Positions 25,610 to 33,934 of a stretch of DNA of 54,013 nucleotides are shown piece by piece. Source of the DNA: Crocinitomicaceae bacterium (GTDB lineage: Bacteria > Bacteroidota > Bacteroidia > Flavobacteriales_G > Salibacteraceae); NCBI GenBank assembly GCA_002713215.1, contig PAVO01000022.1, forward strand, positions 1 to 54,013, in the 5' to 3' direction. Position 1 is the stretch's first letter; every line of letters begins with the position of its first letter. The position numbers and the translations under genes are program-made. The notes beneath the pieces were generated by a model, which saw only the letters and a program-made list of their open reading frames with translations, had not been told where the DNA came from and made no database searches.

Positions 25610-25642
25610 AAAAAAGGCTTTACCTTAAACTAAGGTAAAGCC
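25610..25642 (-). terminator. Terminator or attenuator between a small lipoprotein gene and hemE
   Basis: A perfect 11-bp stem, GGCTTTACCTT (25616-25626) with AAGGTAAAGCC (25632-25642), and a 5-nt loop. On the minus strand it is followed by six T then ATTTT. It closes the small lipoprotein gene, but its T-tract ends about 16 nt before the hemE ATG, and no clear promoter fits between. Confidence 0.8.
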
Positions 25643-25667
25643 ATCAATTTTCTTTATTTACAAAAAA

Positions 25668-25793
25668 TTATCCCTGCTGAGCCTGTGGAGCTGCAGTCTT
25701 ACTATAGGCGGGACAACGCTCATGGCTTTTGCAAGAGGAAAGGAAGATTGCTGCTAGAAACAATCCAACGAATATCAGTACAAGCTTTTTCAT
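25668..25793 (-). CDS. Small lipoprotein, 41 residues
   Basis: ATG 25793 to TAA 25668. MKKLVLIFVGLFLAAIFLSSC is a lipoprotein signal with lipobox LSSC, lipid-modified Cys21. The mature part is only about 21 residues (CKSHERCPAY..., then an Ala/Gln/Pro-rich tail). Tiny lipoproteins of this shape with a CPAY/CPTY-like motif occur in Bacteroidota; the function is unknown. A -7-type box lies 20-27 nt upstream and a strong terminator 26 nt downstream, which supports a real, separately terminated gene. Confidence 0.72.
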   Translation of the reverse strand: MKKLVLIFVGLFLAAIFLSSCKSHERCPAYSKTAAPQAQQG

Positions 25794-25812
25794 TATTCAA
25801 ATAATTGAGGGA

Positions 25813-25820
25813 CAAATCTA
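25813..25820 (-). promoter_or_regulatory. -7 promoter element for the small lipoprotein gene
   Basis: TAGATTTG on the minus strand, 20 nt upstream of the ATG. No good TTTG box 17-20 nt further upstream, so only the -7 half is supported. Confidence 0.4.
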
Positions 25821-26054
25821 TTGTTTGATTCTAACCCTTAGCGAGTGTAAAGATATAATTTTACTAACATTTAACCACATATAACTTTTCCATAACACAC
25901 ATTCTCCTTGTTTCTTCGGTCAAAAACCAAGGTTTACTATTCTATTAATTACAGGCTCCAAATATATTGCGTTTGAAAACTTGGGCCATTTTAAGCCTCG
26001 AATGATGCTTATATTCGCGTTCAGTTGAGTTAATTAAATCGTATTAATATTCTA

Positions 26055-27398
26055 ATGAATCAATTCAGGCAGGTTAGCATAGTGCTAATGGCATTAATTA
26101 TTTCAGGCTTTTGCATTTCCTCGTGCAAAAAACAAGAAATGGAGGAACCGGTGGTTTCTTTTGTACAACCAATAACAGGGGCAAAATATGACGTTTCCAG
26201 TAGAATTGTATTGGAAGCAAACGTAGCGGATCAAAGCAATTTACTTTCAGTATTCTGGTACCTGGAAGGCCCGGATGGAGATACCGTTTATTTACGCCCT
26301 GCCAATGGTGCTACCAACTCGACATACAATGTTGGAGAGCGGTTTCATATTGTACAGAACTTTATCCACGGTACGTCTTACTTTTCAACGGGCACCTTTA
26401 AGTGGCATGTAGTTGTTGCCAACAAATTCACAACAATAGACAAAGTTCGAATATTTCAAGTTGGAGATGAAACCAGTATTGTCCCAAGTTTTTCGGTTGC
26501 TCAGGTAGTAAACTCGTCGGGTAGAATCAATGTTTCTTTATACAATGGAAACCTGCAACCCATGAAAAACTATCAGGTAAAATCACAGGCTTATCTTAGA
26601 GCTGACAAGGTTAGTTCATTAGCTGGCAATATTTATTATTACAACAGTAGCTCAGCGAATGTAGGACTTTGGAACGGATATTCGGGAGAAGAACAGACAA
26701 CCCTGTTAAGCTCGACACGCAACACGCCTGACTTTTTCTCTGATGACGAGCTTTATTTATCCAATTTTGGCTTTTCACCTTCAATAGCCAGGTATGGTAA
26801 ACAGGGCAACCACCTTGGAAACATCACTAATCGATATGGAAAAAGCCTTCATATTCTTAAGCTTGGAGAAACCATATTTTCAGTAGAAGAAGAAGCCTTA
26901 GGAGGCAAAAGAAGATTGGTAACCTACAACGCAACTACCGGTTCTTATTTAAGCAATAGTGATATCCCTTCAAATCTACCCGTGTACGGTCTGTTTAGCT
27001 TTAACGACCCCAATCGGGTATATTTCATGACCCGTGACCCGATATATTCCAGCCGAACTGCGTTTTGGTATACCGATAGATATTTAAACACCATGTCGCA
27101 GCTTTCCGTTGTGCTTCAAGGTCGGGTTGTAAATCAGAACCCAGTGATGATTAGTAATTCGGAAGCCTGGATATTTTCCAATGCAGGGTTATACAGTTAT
27201 AAAACTGGCGATCGCCTACTGCAGCAGTCGATTAACAGCAGTGGAAATTTGAGAAACGTTAACTCTTATGAATACAATGAAAAGGCAAAAACCCTTAGGT
27301 ATTCAGACAATATAAGGCATTATTTTTATAGCTACAGCTCTAGAAACGAAATTGGGAAGTTGATCGCAAATGGGGCCGTTGTATTCTTAGAAGATTAA
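26055..27398 (+). CDS. Lipoprotein of unknown function, Ig-like plus propeller-like regions
   Basis: A 447-residue protein not recognised by name. The N-terminus is a lipoprotein signal with lipobox ISSC (Cys24, then KKQEMEEP). Residues about 32-130 look like an Ig-like sandwich (VVSFVQPITGAKYDVSSRIVLEA, FKWHVVV). Residues about 160-447 contain repeated short beta segments ending in aromatic residues (RYGKQGNHLGNITNRYGKS, LVTYNATTGSYL, SEAWIFSNAGLYSYKTGDRL), as in a beta-propeller. It is probably outer-membrane or surface attached. It is convergent with accA (9 nt apart) and has no functional partner nearby. Confidence 0.7.
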   Translation: MNQFRQVSIVLMALIISGFCISSCKKQEMEEPVVSFVQPITGAKYDVSSRIVLEANVADQSNLLSVFWYLEGPDGDTVYLRPANGATNSTYNVGERFHIVQNFIHGTSYFSTGTFKWHVVVANKFTTIDKVRIFQVGDETSIVPSFSVAQVVNSSGRINVSLYNGNLQPMKNYQVKSQAYLRADKVSSLAGNIYYYNSSSANVGLWNGYSGEEQTTLLSSTRNTPDFFSDDELYLSNFGFSPSIARYGKQGNHLGNITNRYGKSLHILKLGETIFSVEEEALGGKRRLVTYNATTGSYLSNSDIPSNLPVYGLFSFNDPNRVYFMTRDPIYSSRTAFWYTDRYLNTMSQLSVVLQGRVVNQNPVMISNSEAWIFSNAGLYSYKTGDRLLQQSINSSGNLRNVNSYEYNEKAKTLRYSDNIRHYFYSYSSRNEIGKLIANGAVVFLED

Positions 27399-27407
27399 CT
27401 TCCTGAA

Positions 27408-28364
27408 TTATTCTTCAGAGTATCCCATGGCGCAGAATTTATCAATTCGCTGTGTTATTCTTTCTTCCGGTTCAATTCTATCCAATTCTTCCAAATGCTT
27501 CATAATTTCCCGCTTTACAATAGCAAACATCTGGTCATAATTGGAATGGGCACCGCCGCTTGGTTCCTGAATTATGCCATCAATTAATTTATTCTTGAGC
27601 ATCAAGTCCGCAGTTAAATTAAGTGCTGATGCCGCTTTTTCTTTATGCTCCCAACTTCTCCATAAAATGGAAGAACAAGATTCCGGAGAGATAACAGAAT
27701 ACCAAGTATTTTCTAGCATTAATACCCGATCGCCAACACCAATTCCCAAGGCACCACCAGATGCTCCTTCACCGATTACAATACAAATAACCGGCACTTT
27801 CAGTTGTGCCATTTCCATCAAGTTTCGAGCAATGGCTTCACCCTGCCCACGTTCCTCTGCTTCTAAACCGGGATAAGCACCCGGTGTGTCTATAAGACAA
27901 ACAACCGGTTTGTTAAACTTTTCGGCAAGTTTCATCAGCCTTAAGGCCTTTCTATATCCTTCCGGATTTGGCATACCAAAATTTCGAAACTGGCGAAGCT
28001 TGGTATTAATTCCTTTTTGTTGTCCGATAAACATAACGCTTCGACCATCAATATCACCAAAACCACCTACCATGGCCTTGTCGTCTTTTACATTTCGATC
28101 TCCGTGAAGCTCAATGAAATTATCATTGGTTAAAGCACTAATATATCCTAAGGCATAAGGACGCTCCGGATGACGTGAGGTTTGCACCTTTTGCCAGGGA
28201 GTCAAATCTTTATAAACCTCCTTTTGAGTTAATTCTATTTGTTTTTTTAGACCTTCAATGGTTTCGGTCATGTCTACCTTACCCTTACTGGCCGTTTTTT
28301 CAGCCTTTTCGAGTTGTTCAAATAAATCGGCAATCGGTTCTTCAAAATCTAGAAATACAGACAT
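27408..28364 (-). CDS. accA: Acetyl-CoA carboxylase carboxyltransferase subunit alpha
   Basis: 318 residues, the usual AccA length. The N-terminal helix has [32 protein letters not shown], a [14 protein letters not shown] block, and [19 protein letters not shown] are family signatures; [23 protein letters not shown] forms the oxyanion-bearing glycine loop. With AccD it transfers carboxyl from carboxybiotin to acetyl-CoA, giving malonyl-CoA for fatty-acid synthesis. It is divergent from ispE, sharing a 70-nt intergenic region with opposed -7 boxes. Confidence 0.96.
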   Translation of the reverse strand: MSVFLDFEEPIADLFEQLEKAEKTASKGKVDMTETIEGLKKQIELTQKEVYKDLTPWQKVQTSRHPERPYALGYISALTNDNFIELHGDRNVKDDKAMVGGFGDIDGRSVMFIGQQKGINTKLRQFRNFGMPNPEGYRKALRLMKLAEKFNKPVVCLIDTPGAYPGLEAEERGQGEAIARNLMEMAQLKVPVICIVIGEGASGGALGIGVGDRVLMLENTWYSVISPESCSSILWRSWEHKEKAASALNLTADLMLKNKLIDGIIQEPSGGAHSNYDQMFAIVKREIMKHLEELDRIEPEERITQRIDKFCAMGYSEE

Positions 28365-28383
28365 ACAAACGAATTTTGGACGG

Positions 28384-28391
28384 CAAATTTA
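28384..28391 (-). promoter_or_regulatory. -7 promoter element for accA
   Basis: TAAATTTG on the minus strand, 19 nt upstream of the accA ATG. The -33 half is not convincing. Confidence 0.4.
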
Positions 28392-28411
28392 ACTAAACCC
28401 TTTCACAATGT

Positions 28412-28419
28412 TATGTTTG
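28412..28419 (+). promoter_or_regulatory. -7 promoter element for ispE
   Basis: TATGTTTG, 15 nt upstream of the TTG start of ispE. It faces the accA -7 box 20 nt away. Confidence 0.4.
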
Positions 28420-28434
28420 TAGCAAACAAGTATT

Positions 28435-29238
28435 TTGATTTCTTTCCCGGGCTGCAAAATCAATATTGGACTTAATATCGTATCCAAACGAAACGATGGT
28501 TTCCACAACCTGGAAAGTGTGTTTTACCCCATAAACTGGACTGACGTAATTGAATTGCAGCCTGCCAATGAAACCTCCGTAATCAATCATGGAAACAACC
28601 TTGAAATTGAAAAGGAAGAGAATATAGTCTGGAAAGCTGTTCTAATCCTAAAACAAGATTTTACCATCCCGGAATTTGACATCCACCTTCTTAAAAACGT
28701 TCCATCAGGGGCGGGTCTTGGCGGGGGATCGGCCAATGGAAGCGCCACCCTTAAACTTCTTAATCAGGAATTGGGTCTTAACATTTCGAATAATTCGCTG
28801 AATGAATATGCGGCCAAGTTGGGGAGCGATTGCCCATTCTTTATTCAAAACAAAGCCAGTTTCGTTACAGGGAGAGGAGAAATAATTGAACCTGCTGCGC
28901 TGTCCTTGAAGAACTACTGGATTTATATTATCTACCCTCAAATCCACATATCAACTGCGCTTGCATTTTCCAATCTAAAACCCAAAGAGTCAGACCAGCA
29001 ACTGGAAAGTTTAGATCGATTGGATATAAGTAATTGGCGGAACTATGTAAAAAATGATTTTGAAGAATCCATTTTCCCCGAATATCCTATCCTGAAACAG
29101 CTAAAAAATAAAATGTACAACAGTGGTGCCCTATATGCATCAATGAGTGGAACCGGTAGCAGTATTTATGGAATATTTGATGATCGGCCACAACCATTTC
29201 AGCCCGAATTCCCTTATTGGATTGGTGAATTGCAATAA
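28435..29238 (+). CDS. ispE: 4-diphosphocytidyl-2-C-methyl-D-erythritol kinase
   Basis: 267 residues with a TTG start; no ATG is in frame upstream, and MISFPGCKINIGLNIVSKR aligns with the usual IspE N-terminus. VPSGAGLGGGSANGSATL (about 90-107) is the GHMP-kinase ATP loop. SDCPFFIQNKASFVTGRGE and MSGTGSSIYGIF are the later conserved motifs. It phosphorylates CDP-ME in the MEP isoprenoid pathway. It is divergent from accA; the next gene, lptG, is convergent. Confidence 0.95.
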   Translation: MISFPGCKINIGLNIVSKRNDGFHNLESVFYPINWTDVIELQPANETSVINHGNNLEIEKEENIVWKAVLILKQDFTIPEFDIHLLKNVPSGAGLGGGSANGSATLKLLNQELGLNISNNSLNEYAAKLGSDCPFFIQNKASFVTGRGEIIEPAALSLKNYWIYIIYPQIHISTALAFSNLKPKESDQQLESLDRLDISNWRNYVKNDFEESIFPEYPILKQLKNKMYNSGALYASMSGTGSSIYGIFDDRPQPFQPEFPYWIGELQ

Positions 29239-29247
29239 AGTTATTGG

Positions 29248-30327
29248 TTATTTAGGTGCTAACCTAAAGATGTAAATTCCTAAAATGGCATATACAATGT
29301 TGGGAATCCAAGTAGCAATAAAAGGTGGAAGTCCGGCATTGGTAGCATATACTGTTGATACCTTGGCAATAAATACGTAGGAGACTGCAATTAATAGCCC
29401 AACGGCTAAATGGGCACCAATCCCTCCCCTGGTTTTGCGACTGGAGATACTTACACCAATGAGCACCATTATAAATGTTGAAAACGGAATGGCGGTTCGT
29501 TGATGTTTTTCAATCAGATGAAAGGGAACATTTTCTGACCCGGATTTCATTTCATCTTCAATGTACTCATTGAGTTCAGGCGTTGTCATCATTTGCGTGG
29601 TATACTCCAACCGCTGTTCAAATTCACTAGGATGAAGGTTTAAACTGGTATCCATTTCCAAACCCTTTTCAATCCGCTCATCTTCACCATTGATGTACCT
29701 TTTCACATAGTTGTGTACGGTCCACATTTGCTTGGAACTATCGAACTGGGCATAGTCGGATCTCAACTTAAAAACCAAATCACCATCTTCCCAGCTTTCC
29801 AACGTGAATTTATATCCAATATCGCTCTGGGCATTGTACGACTCAAAATAGGTAAGATCGTTGGGGCCAATTCTTTTATGTATTTCTTTATCGTGATTTC
29901 TAAAAGCAATTTTAAAATATGCCTCCTCAAAAGCAATCCTTACTTTATTGGCATGTGGCACTGCGTAGTGGTTAAAGGCCAGAGAAACAAAAACGAGAAA
30001 GGAGGCTGCCAGAAAATATGGCCAAAGCAATCGATAAAAGGAAACGCCACTGGAAAGGATGGCTACAATTTCGGTTCGGGAAGCCATTTTTGAGGTAAAG
30101 AAAATAACCGCAATAAAAATGAGCAATGGGCTAAACATGTTTCCATAAAAAATGATGAAATTCATGTAGTAGTCAAAGATCAATCCCACCAATGGTGCAT
30201 TCTTCTCAGTAAAATCATCCATTTTTTCGGTATAGTCAAAGACACTGGCTATTAGCATCAATACCGTCAGGATAAAAAAGAACGTCAGCAGGAAGTTCTT
30301 TATAATGTATGCATCAATTTTCTTCAA
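29248..30327 (-). CDS. lptG: LptF/LptG family permease (YjgP/YjgQ)
   Basis: A 359-residue protein with three N-terminal transmembrane helices (about 10-30, 50-75, 100-120), a periplasmic beta-jellyroll region (about 140-250), then three more helices to the C-terminus: the LptF/LptG layout. MKKIDAYIIKNFLLTFFFILTVL is the typical start. Such permeases, with the LptB ATPase, extract LPS from the inner membrane for the Lpt bridge. LptF versus LptG cannot be separated by eye, so the symbol is tentative. The start is 9 nt after the tgt stop, giving a tgt-lptG operon. Confidence 0.87.
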   Translation of the reverse strand: MKKIDAYIIKNFLLTFFFILTVLMLIASVFDYTEKMDDFTEKNAPLVGLIFDYYMNFIIFYGNMFSPLLIFIAVIFFTSKMASRTEIVAILSSGVSFYRLLWPYFLAASFLVFVSLAFNHYAVPHANKVRIAFEEAYFKIAFRNHDKEIHKRIGPNDLTYFESYNAQSDIGYKFTLESWEDGDLVFKLRSDYAQFDSSKQMWTVHNYVKRYINGEDERIEKGLEMDTSLNLHPSEFEQRLEYTTQMMTTPELNEYIEDEMKSGSENVPFHLIEKHQRTAIPFSTFIMVLIGVSISSRKTRGGIGAHLAVGLLIAVSYVFIAKVSTVYATNAGLPPFIATWIPNIVYAILGIYIFRLAPK

Positions 30328-30336
30328 CGAGCTTTC

Positions 30337-31467
30337 TTAAATTCTTTGGGCTACCTTGATTACCATTTTGGTTTTCCATGCTTTAAAGGTTCCTGCCATA
30401 ATTTGAGTTCTGGCTTCCTTTACTAACCACAAATAAAAACCCAAATTGTGAATACTCGCAATTTGCGCTCCTAACATTTCTCTCGATACAATTAAATGCC
30501 GCAAATAAGCTTTTGAATATTGTTGATCTACATAAGTAGTTCCATTGGGATCGATTGGTGAATGGTCATTTTGCCATTTTTTATTTTTAATGTTTATTAT
30601 TCCTTCGGAAGTAAACAATTGGCCGTTTCTTGCATTTCGGGTAGGCATTACACAGTCAAACATATCAACCCCCAGGTCTATACATTCCAGAATATTGGCC
30701 GGAGTACCAACTCCCATTAAATACCTGGGTTTGTCTTCCGGTAAAATAGCACACACCAAATCGGTCATAGCGTACATATCTTCATGAGGTTCGCCCACGG
30801 AAAGTCCGCCAATGGCATTCCCATCAGCTCCTTTATTTGCTATGTATTCAGCCGATTTTTCGCGAAGGTCCTTATAAACGCTCCCTTGTACAATAGGAAA
30901 TAGGGTTTGGTCGTAACCATATTTCGGAGGAACCACATCCATGTGATTAATGCAACGGTCCAACCAGCGATGGGTCATGTCCAAACTTTTGCTCGCATAG
31001 GTATAATCGCATGGGTAAGGAGTACATTCGTCGAAGGCCATGATAATATCCGCTCCAATGCTTCGTTGAATTTCAACCGCCTTTTCGGGTGTGAAAAAAT
31101 GTCGCGAGCCATCAATGTGAGAGGCAAACTTAACCCCCTCTTCAGATATTTTCCTCGAATCAGAAAGCGAATAAACCTGATATCCTCCACTATCGGTAAG
31201 CATTGGTTTGTCCCAGCCAATGAACTTATGCACGCCACCTACGGTTTCCAGAATATCCAAACCCGGCCTAAGGAAAAGGTGATAGGTATTTCCTAAAATA
31301 ATCTGCGCCTGGATATCGTCTTTAAGCTCACGCTGATGAACGGCTTTAACCGAACCTGCTGTACCAACAGGCATAAATATGGGAGTTTCAACCTTCCCGT
31401 GAGCTGTTTCAACAACACCCGCTCTCGCCTTACCTAATGAATCTGTTCCTTCTAATTTAAAATTCAT
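30337..31467 (-). CDS. tgt: Queuine tRNA-ribosyltransferase (tRNA-guanine transglycosylase)
   Basis: 376 residues, normal length. TDSGGYQVYSL holds the catalytic Asp of the substrate pocket; SVGEPHEDM and RYLMGVGTP are family blocks; MFDCVMPTRNARNG carries the nucleophilic Asp. It swaps guanine-34 for a queuosine precursor in GUN-anticodon tRNAs. Oddity: where canonical Tgt has a CxCxxC zinc site just before YLRHL, this protein reads DPNGTTYVDQQYSKAYLRHL, with Gly, Thr and Asp at the three Cys positions. The His of the IHNL segment is kept. First gene of a tgt-lptG operon. Confidence 0.95.
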   Translation of the reverse strand: MNFKLEGTDSLGKARAGVVETAHGKVETPIFMPVGTAGSVKAVHQRELKDDIQAQIILGNTYHLFLRPGLDILETVGGVHKFIGWDKPMLTDSGGYQVYSLSDSRKISEEGVKFASHIDGSRHFFTPEKAVEIQRSIGADIIMAFDECTPYPCDYTYASKSLDMTHRWLDRCINHMDVVPPKYGYDQTLFPIVQGSVYKDLREKSAEYIANKGADGNAIGGLSVGEPHEDMYAMTDLVCAILPEDKPRYLMGVGTPANILECIDLGVDMFDCVMPTRNARNGQLFTSEGIINIKNKKWQNDHSPIDPNGTTYVDQQYSKAYLRHLIVSREMLGAQIASIHNLGFYLWLVKEARTQIMAGTFKAWKTKMVIKVAQRI

Positions 31468-31486
31468 TCTATAGAATTAAAGCGAG

Positions 31487-31494
31487 CAAAGATA
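31487..31494 (-). promoter_or_regulatory. -7 promoter element for tgt-lptG
   Basis: TATCTTTG on the minus strand, 19 nt upstream of the tgt ATG. Only CTTT is found at the -33 distance. Confidence 0.4.
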
Positions 31495-31567
31495 GCTTCA
31501 CCAGGTTGTTAAAAAGTTAATTATGATTATAAAGCTAAAGCTCTAAAAAAACGAAAATTTGTATCCA

Positions 31568-32686
31568 ATGCAAATTCCGGAAATAACCCCTTTCTTTTTA
31601 GGATTAATCATCATTTTATTCCTCAAACTCCTTAATGATTGGTTGGTTACTTCTCTGGTGATCTTTACAAAATCCAAGGAAAAACCTCATCCTAAGGTAC
31701 CTGTTTCCATTATTATTTGCGCACGAAATGAAAGTGAGAACCTCATCCAGTTTATTCCAAAAATTATGGAGCAGGACTATCCAGAGTTTGAAGTAGTTGT
31801 GGTAGATGATCGATCTATTGATGATACGCAGGTGCTTTTAAAAGCTTTTGAAAACAAGTACGACAATCTAAAAATAACACGAGTTCAAAAAAGTGAACTT
31901 CACTGGGCAGGAAAGAAATTCGCACTAACCATTGGATTAAAATCCGCCACCCATCAGCACGTCCTATTAACTGATGCCGATTGTTTTCCGGCAAGCGATC
32001 AGTGGGTAAAACACATGACAGCGCAATTCTCCAAAACCAGGAAAATTATACTCGGCTATGGTTCCTATCAAAAACTACCGGGTGTATTGAACAAACTCAT
32101 CAGAAGCGAAACCATATTAATTGCCTTGCAGTACCTTGGACTAGCCAAAATGGGAATACCTTATATGGGAGTAGGAAGAAACCTGGCCTATGACAAGGAG
32201 CTGTTTTTTGATAATCGAGGGTTTGCGTCACACCAGTTTATGCCCTCGGGAGACGATGATTTATTTATAAATGAAGTAGCAACACCTAAAAACACCAATA
32301 TCTGTTTCGATCAAGAATCTTATACTCTTTCCATTCCCGAAAGTAGTTTTTCGGCATGGTCACAACAAAAAAGAAGGCATTTAACCACATCGAATCGCTA
32401 CAGCTTAAGTTCAAAAGCTGCTCTGATTTATATTACGCTTGTTCGATATATCTTCTATGCCGGGCTAGTTACTTCATTGTTCTTTCACGCAGAATGGCTG
32501 GGATTAGCGGTGTTTGGGCTTAACCTTTTTTCCCTTTTAATTCTTCATTACAAGCCATTAAAAATGACTTCATCCTTGGACTTAATGCCATGGATTCCAA
32601 TAAGCGAGATTTTTTTGCTTTTGTACTACCCTTTTTTGTTTATTTGGAACACCGTTGTTAGTGGTAACCCATGGAAGAACTATTAA
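31568..32686 (+). CDS. Membrane-associated family 2 glycosyltransferase
   Basis: 372 residues from ATG 31568 (MQIPEITPFFLGLIIILFL); a TTG 9 nt upstream is the alternative start. One N-terminal transmembrane helix precedes the GT-A domain: VPVSIIICARNESENL, VVVDDRSIDDT, and LLTDADCFPASDQW with the DxD metal site. SGDDDLFINEVA and a QKRRHL motif (Q-x-x-RW-like) resemble processive or lipid-acting GT2 enzymes. Two C-terminal helices follow (about 295-365). It likely acts at the inner membrane on a lipid or exopolysaccharide. First gene of a five-gene operon; its end overlaps the sigma factor gene by 16 nt. Confidence 0.85.
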   Translation: MQIPEITPFFLGLIIILFLKLLNDWLVTSLVIFTKSKEKPHPKVPVSIIICARNESENLIQFIPKIMEQDYPEFEVVVVDDRSIDDTQVLLKAFENKYDNLKITRVQKSELHWAGKKFALTIGLKSATHQHVLLTDADCFPASDQWVKHMTAQFSKTRKIILGYGSYQKLPGVLNKLIRSETILIALQYLGLAKMGIPYMGVGRNLAYDKELFFDNRGFASHQFMPSGDDDLFINEVATPKNTNICFDQESYTLSIPESSFSAWSQQKRRHLTTSNRYSLSSKAALIYITLVRYIFYAGLVTSLFFHAEWLGLAVFGLNLFSLLILHYKPLKMTSSLDLMPWIPISEIFLLLYYPFLFIWNTVVSGNPWKNY

Positions 32687-33285
32687 ACGAAAACCTCTCC
32701 GATAAAGCGAAATACGATTATCAGCTCGTGAGGAAAGCCCTTGATAACGATGATCAACAAGCCTATGCCGAAATCCTAAAGCGTTATCGTGAACCCATTT
32801 ACTTTATGCTTTTAAAAATGGTGCGCAAGCCAATAGAAGCTGAAGATTTGACCATAGAAACCTTTGGTAAGGCTTTTAAGAGACTACACCAGTACGTTCC
32901 TACCCATGCGTTTAGCACTTGGTTGTACAAAATTGCCACAAATAATTGCATCGATTTTATTCGGAAAAAGAAGACAACAACCTATTCTTTAGATCAGGAA
33001 ATTACAGGTTCGGGAGGCGACAATTTTAAAATTGACCCTCCTTCTAACACACTTACCCCTGAAGAAAAAATCATTAAGAAGCAAAAAATTGAGTTGATGC
33101 AACAGGTGGTAACCCTGCTTAAACCCAGGTACAAAACATTGATAGAACTCAGGTACTTCAAAGAGTATTCTTATGCAGAGATTTCTGAGGAAGTTGGCAT
33201 TCCTCTGGGAACAGTAAAAGCTCAACTATTTAGAGCCAAGGAATTGCTTTTTGAAATGCTTAAGAACAGAAAGGGTAAGATTTGA
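32671..33285 (+). CDS. ECF-type RNA polymerase sigma factor
   Basis: A 204-residue sigma-70 family protein. Region 2 (about residues 30-95) has EAEDLTIETFGKAFKRLHQY and FSTWLYKIATNNCIDFIRKKK. Region 4 (about 145-200) has YKTLIELRYFKEYSYAEIS plus LGTVKAQLFRAKELL, a helix-turn-helix. The linker lacks region 3, as in ECF sigmas. No anti-sigma gene is adjacent, so the control route is not visible. The 16-nt overlap with the GT2 gene suggests translational coupling, and rsmG follows after 28 nt. Confidence 0.9.
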   Translation: MEELLNENLSDKAKYDYQLVRKALDNDDQQAYAEILKRYREPIYFMLLKMVRKPIEAEDLTIETFGKAFKRLHQYVPTHAFSTWLYKIATNNCIDFIRKKKTTTYSLDQEITGSGGDNFKIDPPSNTLTPEEKIIKKQKIELMQQVVTLLKPRYKTLIELRYFKEYSYAEISEEVGIPLGTVKAQLFRAKELLFEMLKNRKGKI

Positions 33286-33313
33286 TATTTGATTTATTCA
33301 GGAATTCAGATTC

Positions 33314-33931
33314 ATGAACATTATTGAACACTATTTCCCTGATTTGAGTCCAACTCAAAAGGAGCAATTCGCTAAGCTCGGCCCTCTATACACTTCATGG
33401 AACTCAAAAATTAATGTAATCTCCAGAAAAGATATTGACCTGCTTTACGAAAGGCATGTTCTTCATTCCCTGGCCATAGGCAAATACATAAGTTTTAATA
33501 ATGGATCAAAAGTTTTGGACGTTGGAACAGGTGGAGGGTTTCCGGGAATACCATTGGCTATTCTATTTCCTAACGTTAGATTTACGCTAATCGATTCTAT
33601 TGGAAAAAAAATAAAGGTCGTAAACGATGTTGCCAGGCAGTTGGGACTTAAAAATTGCCAGGGGTTACATATGAATGCAAAATTGTATACCAACAAGGTA
33701 GATTTTGTTGTGAGTCGTGCAGTTACTAACTTTCCTGATTTTCTAAAACTTGTAGAAAAAAACATTCGGCTGGAGAATAAAAACCCCAAACCCAATGGTA
33801 TTATTTACCTAAAAGGAGGAGATCTTAGCAAGGAGCTCTCCGGGTTTGAAGATCGAATAGACATTCGTCCAATCAATGATTATTTTAACGAGGATTTCTT
33901 CAATCAAAAGCTAATTATTCACTACTATTGA
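33314..33931 (+). CDS. rsmG: 16S rRNA (guanine-527-N7)-methyltransferase
   Basis: 205 residues, the family length. It opens with MNIIEHYFPDLSPTQKEQF and WNSKINVISRKDIDLLYERHVLHSL, the conserved GidB/RsmG start. VLDVGTGGGFPGIPLAI is SAM motif I, and DFVVSRAV the later conserved block. It methylates G527 in the 530 loop of 16S rRNA; loss gives low-level streptomycin resistance in studied bacteria. Here it is embedded in an operon with a sigma factor and surface-type proteins, 3 nt before the next gene. Confidence 0.95.
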   Translation: MNIIEHYFPDLSPTQKEQFAKLGPLYTSWNSKINVISRKDIDLLYERHVLHSLAIGKYISFNNGSKVLDVGTGGGFPGIPLAILFPNVRFTLIDSIGKKIKVVNDVARQLGLKNCQGLHMNAKLYTNKVDFVVSRAVTNFPDFLKLVEKNIRLENKNPKPNGIIYLKGGDLSKELSGFEDRIDIRPINDYFNEDFFNQKLIIHYY

Positions 33932-33934
33932 GTA

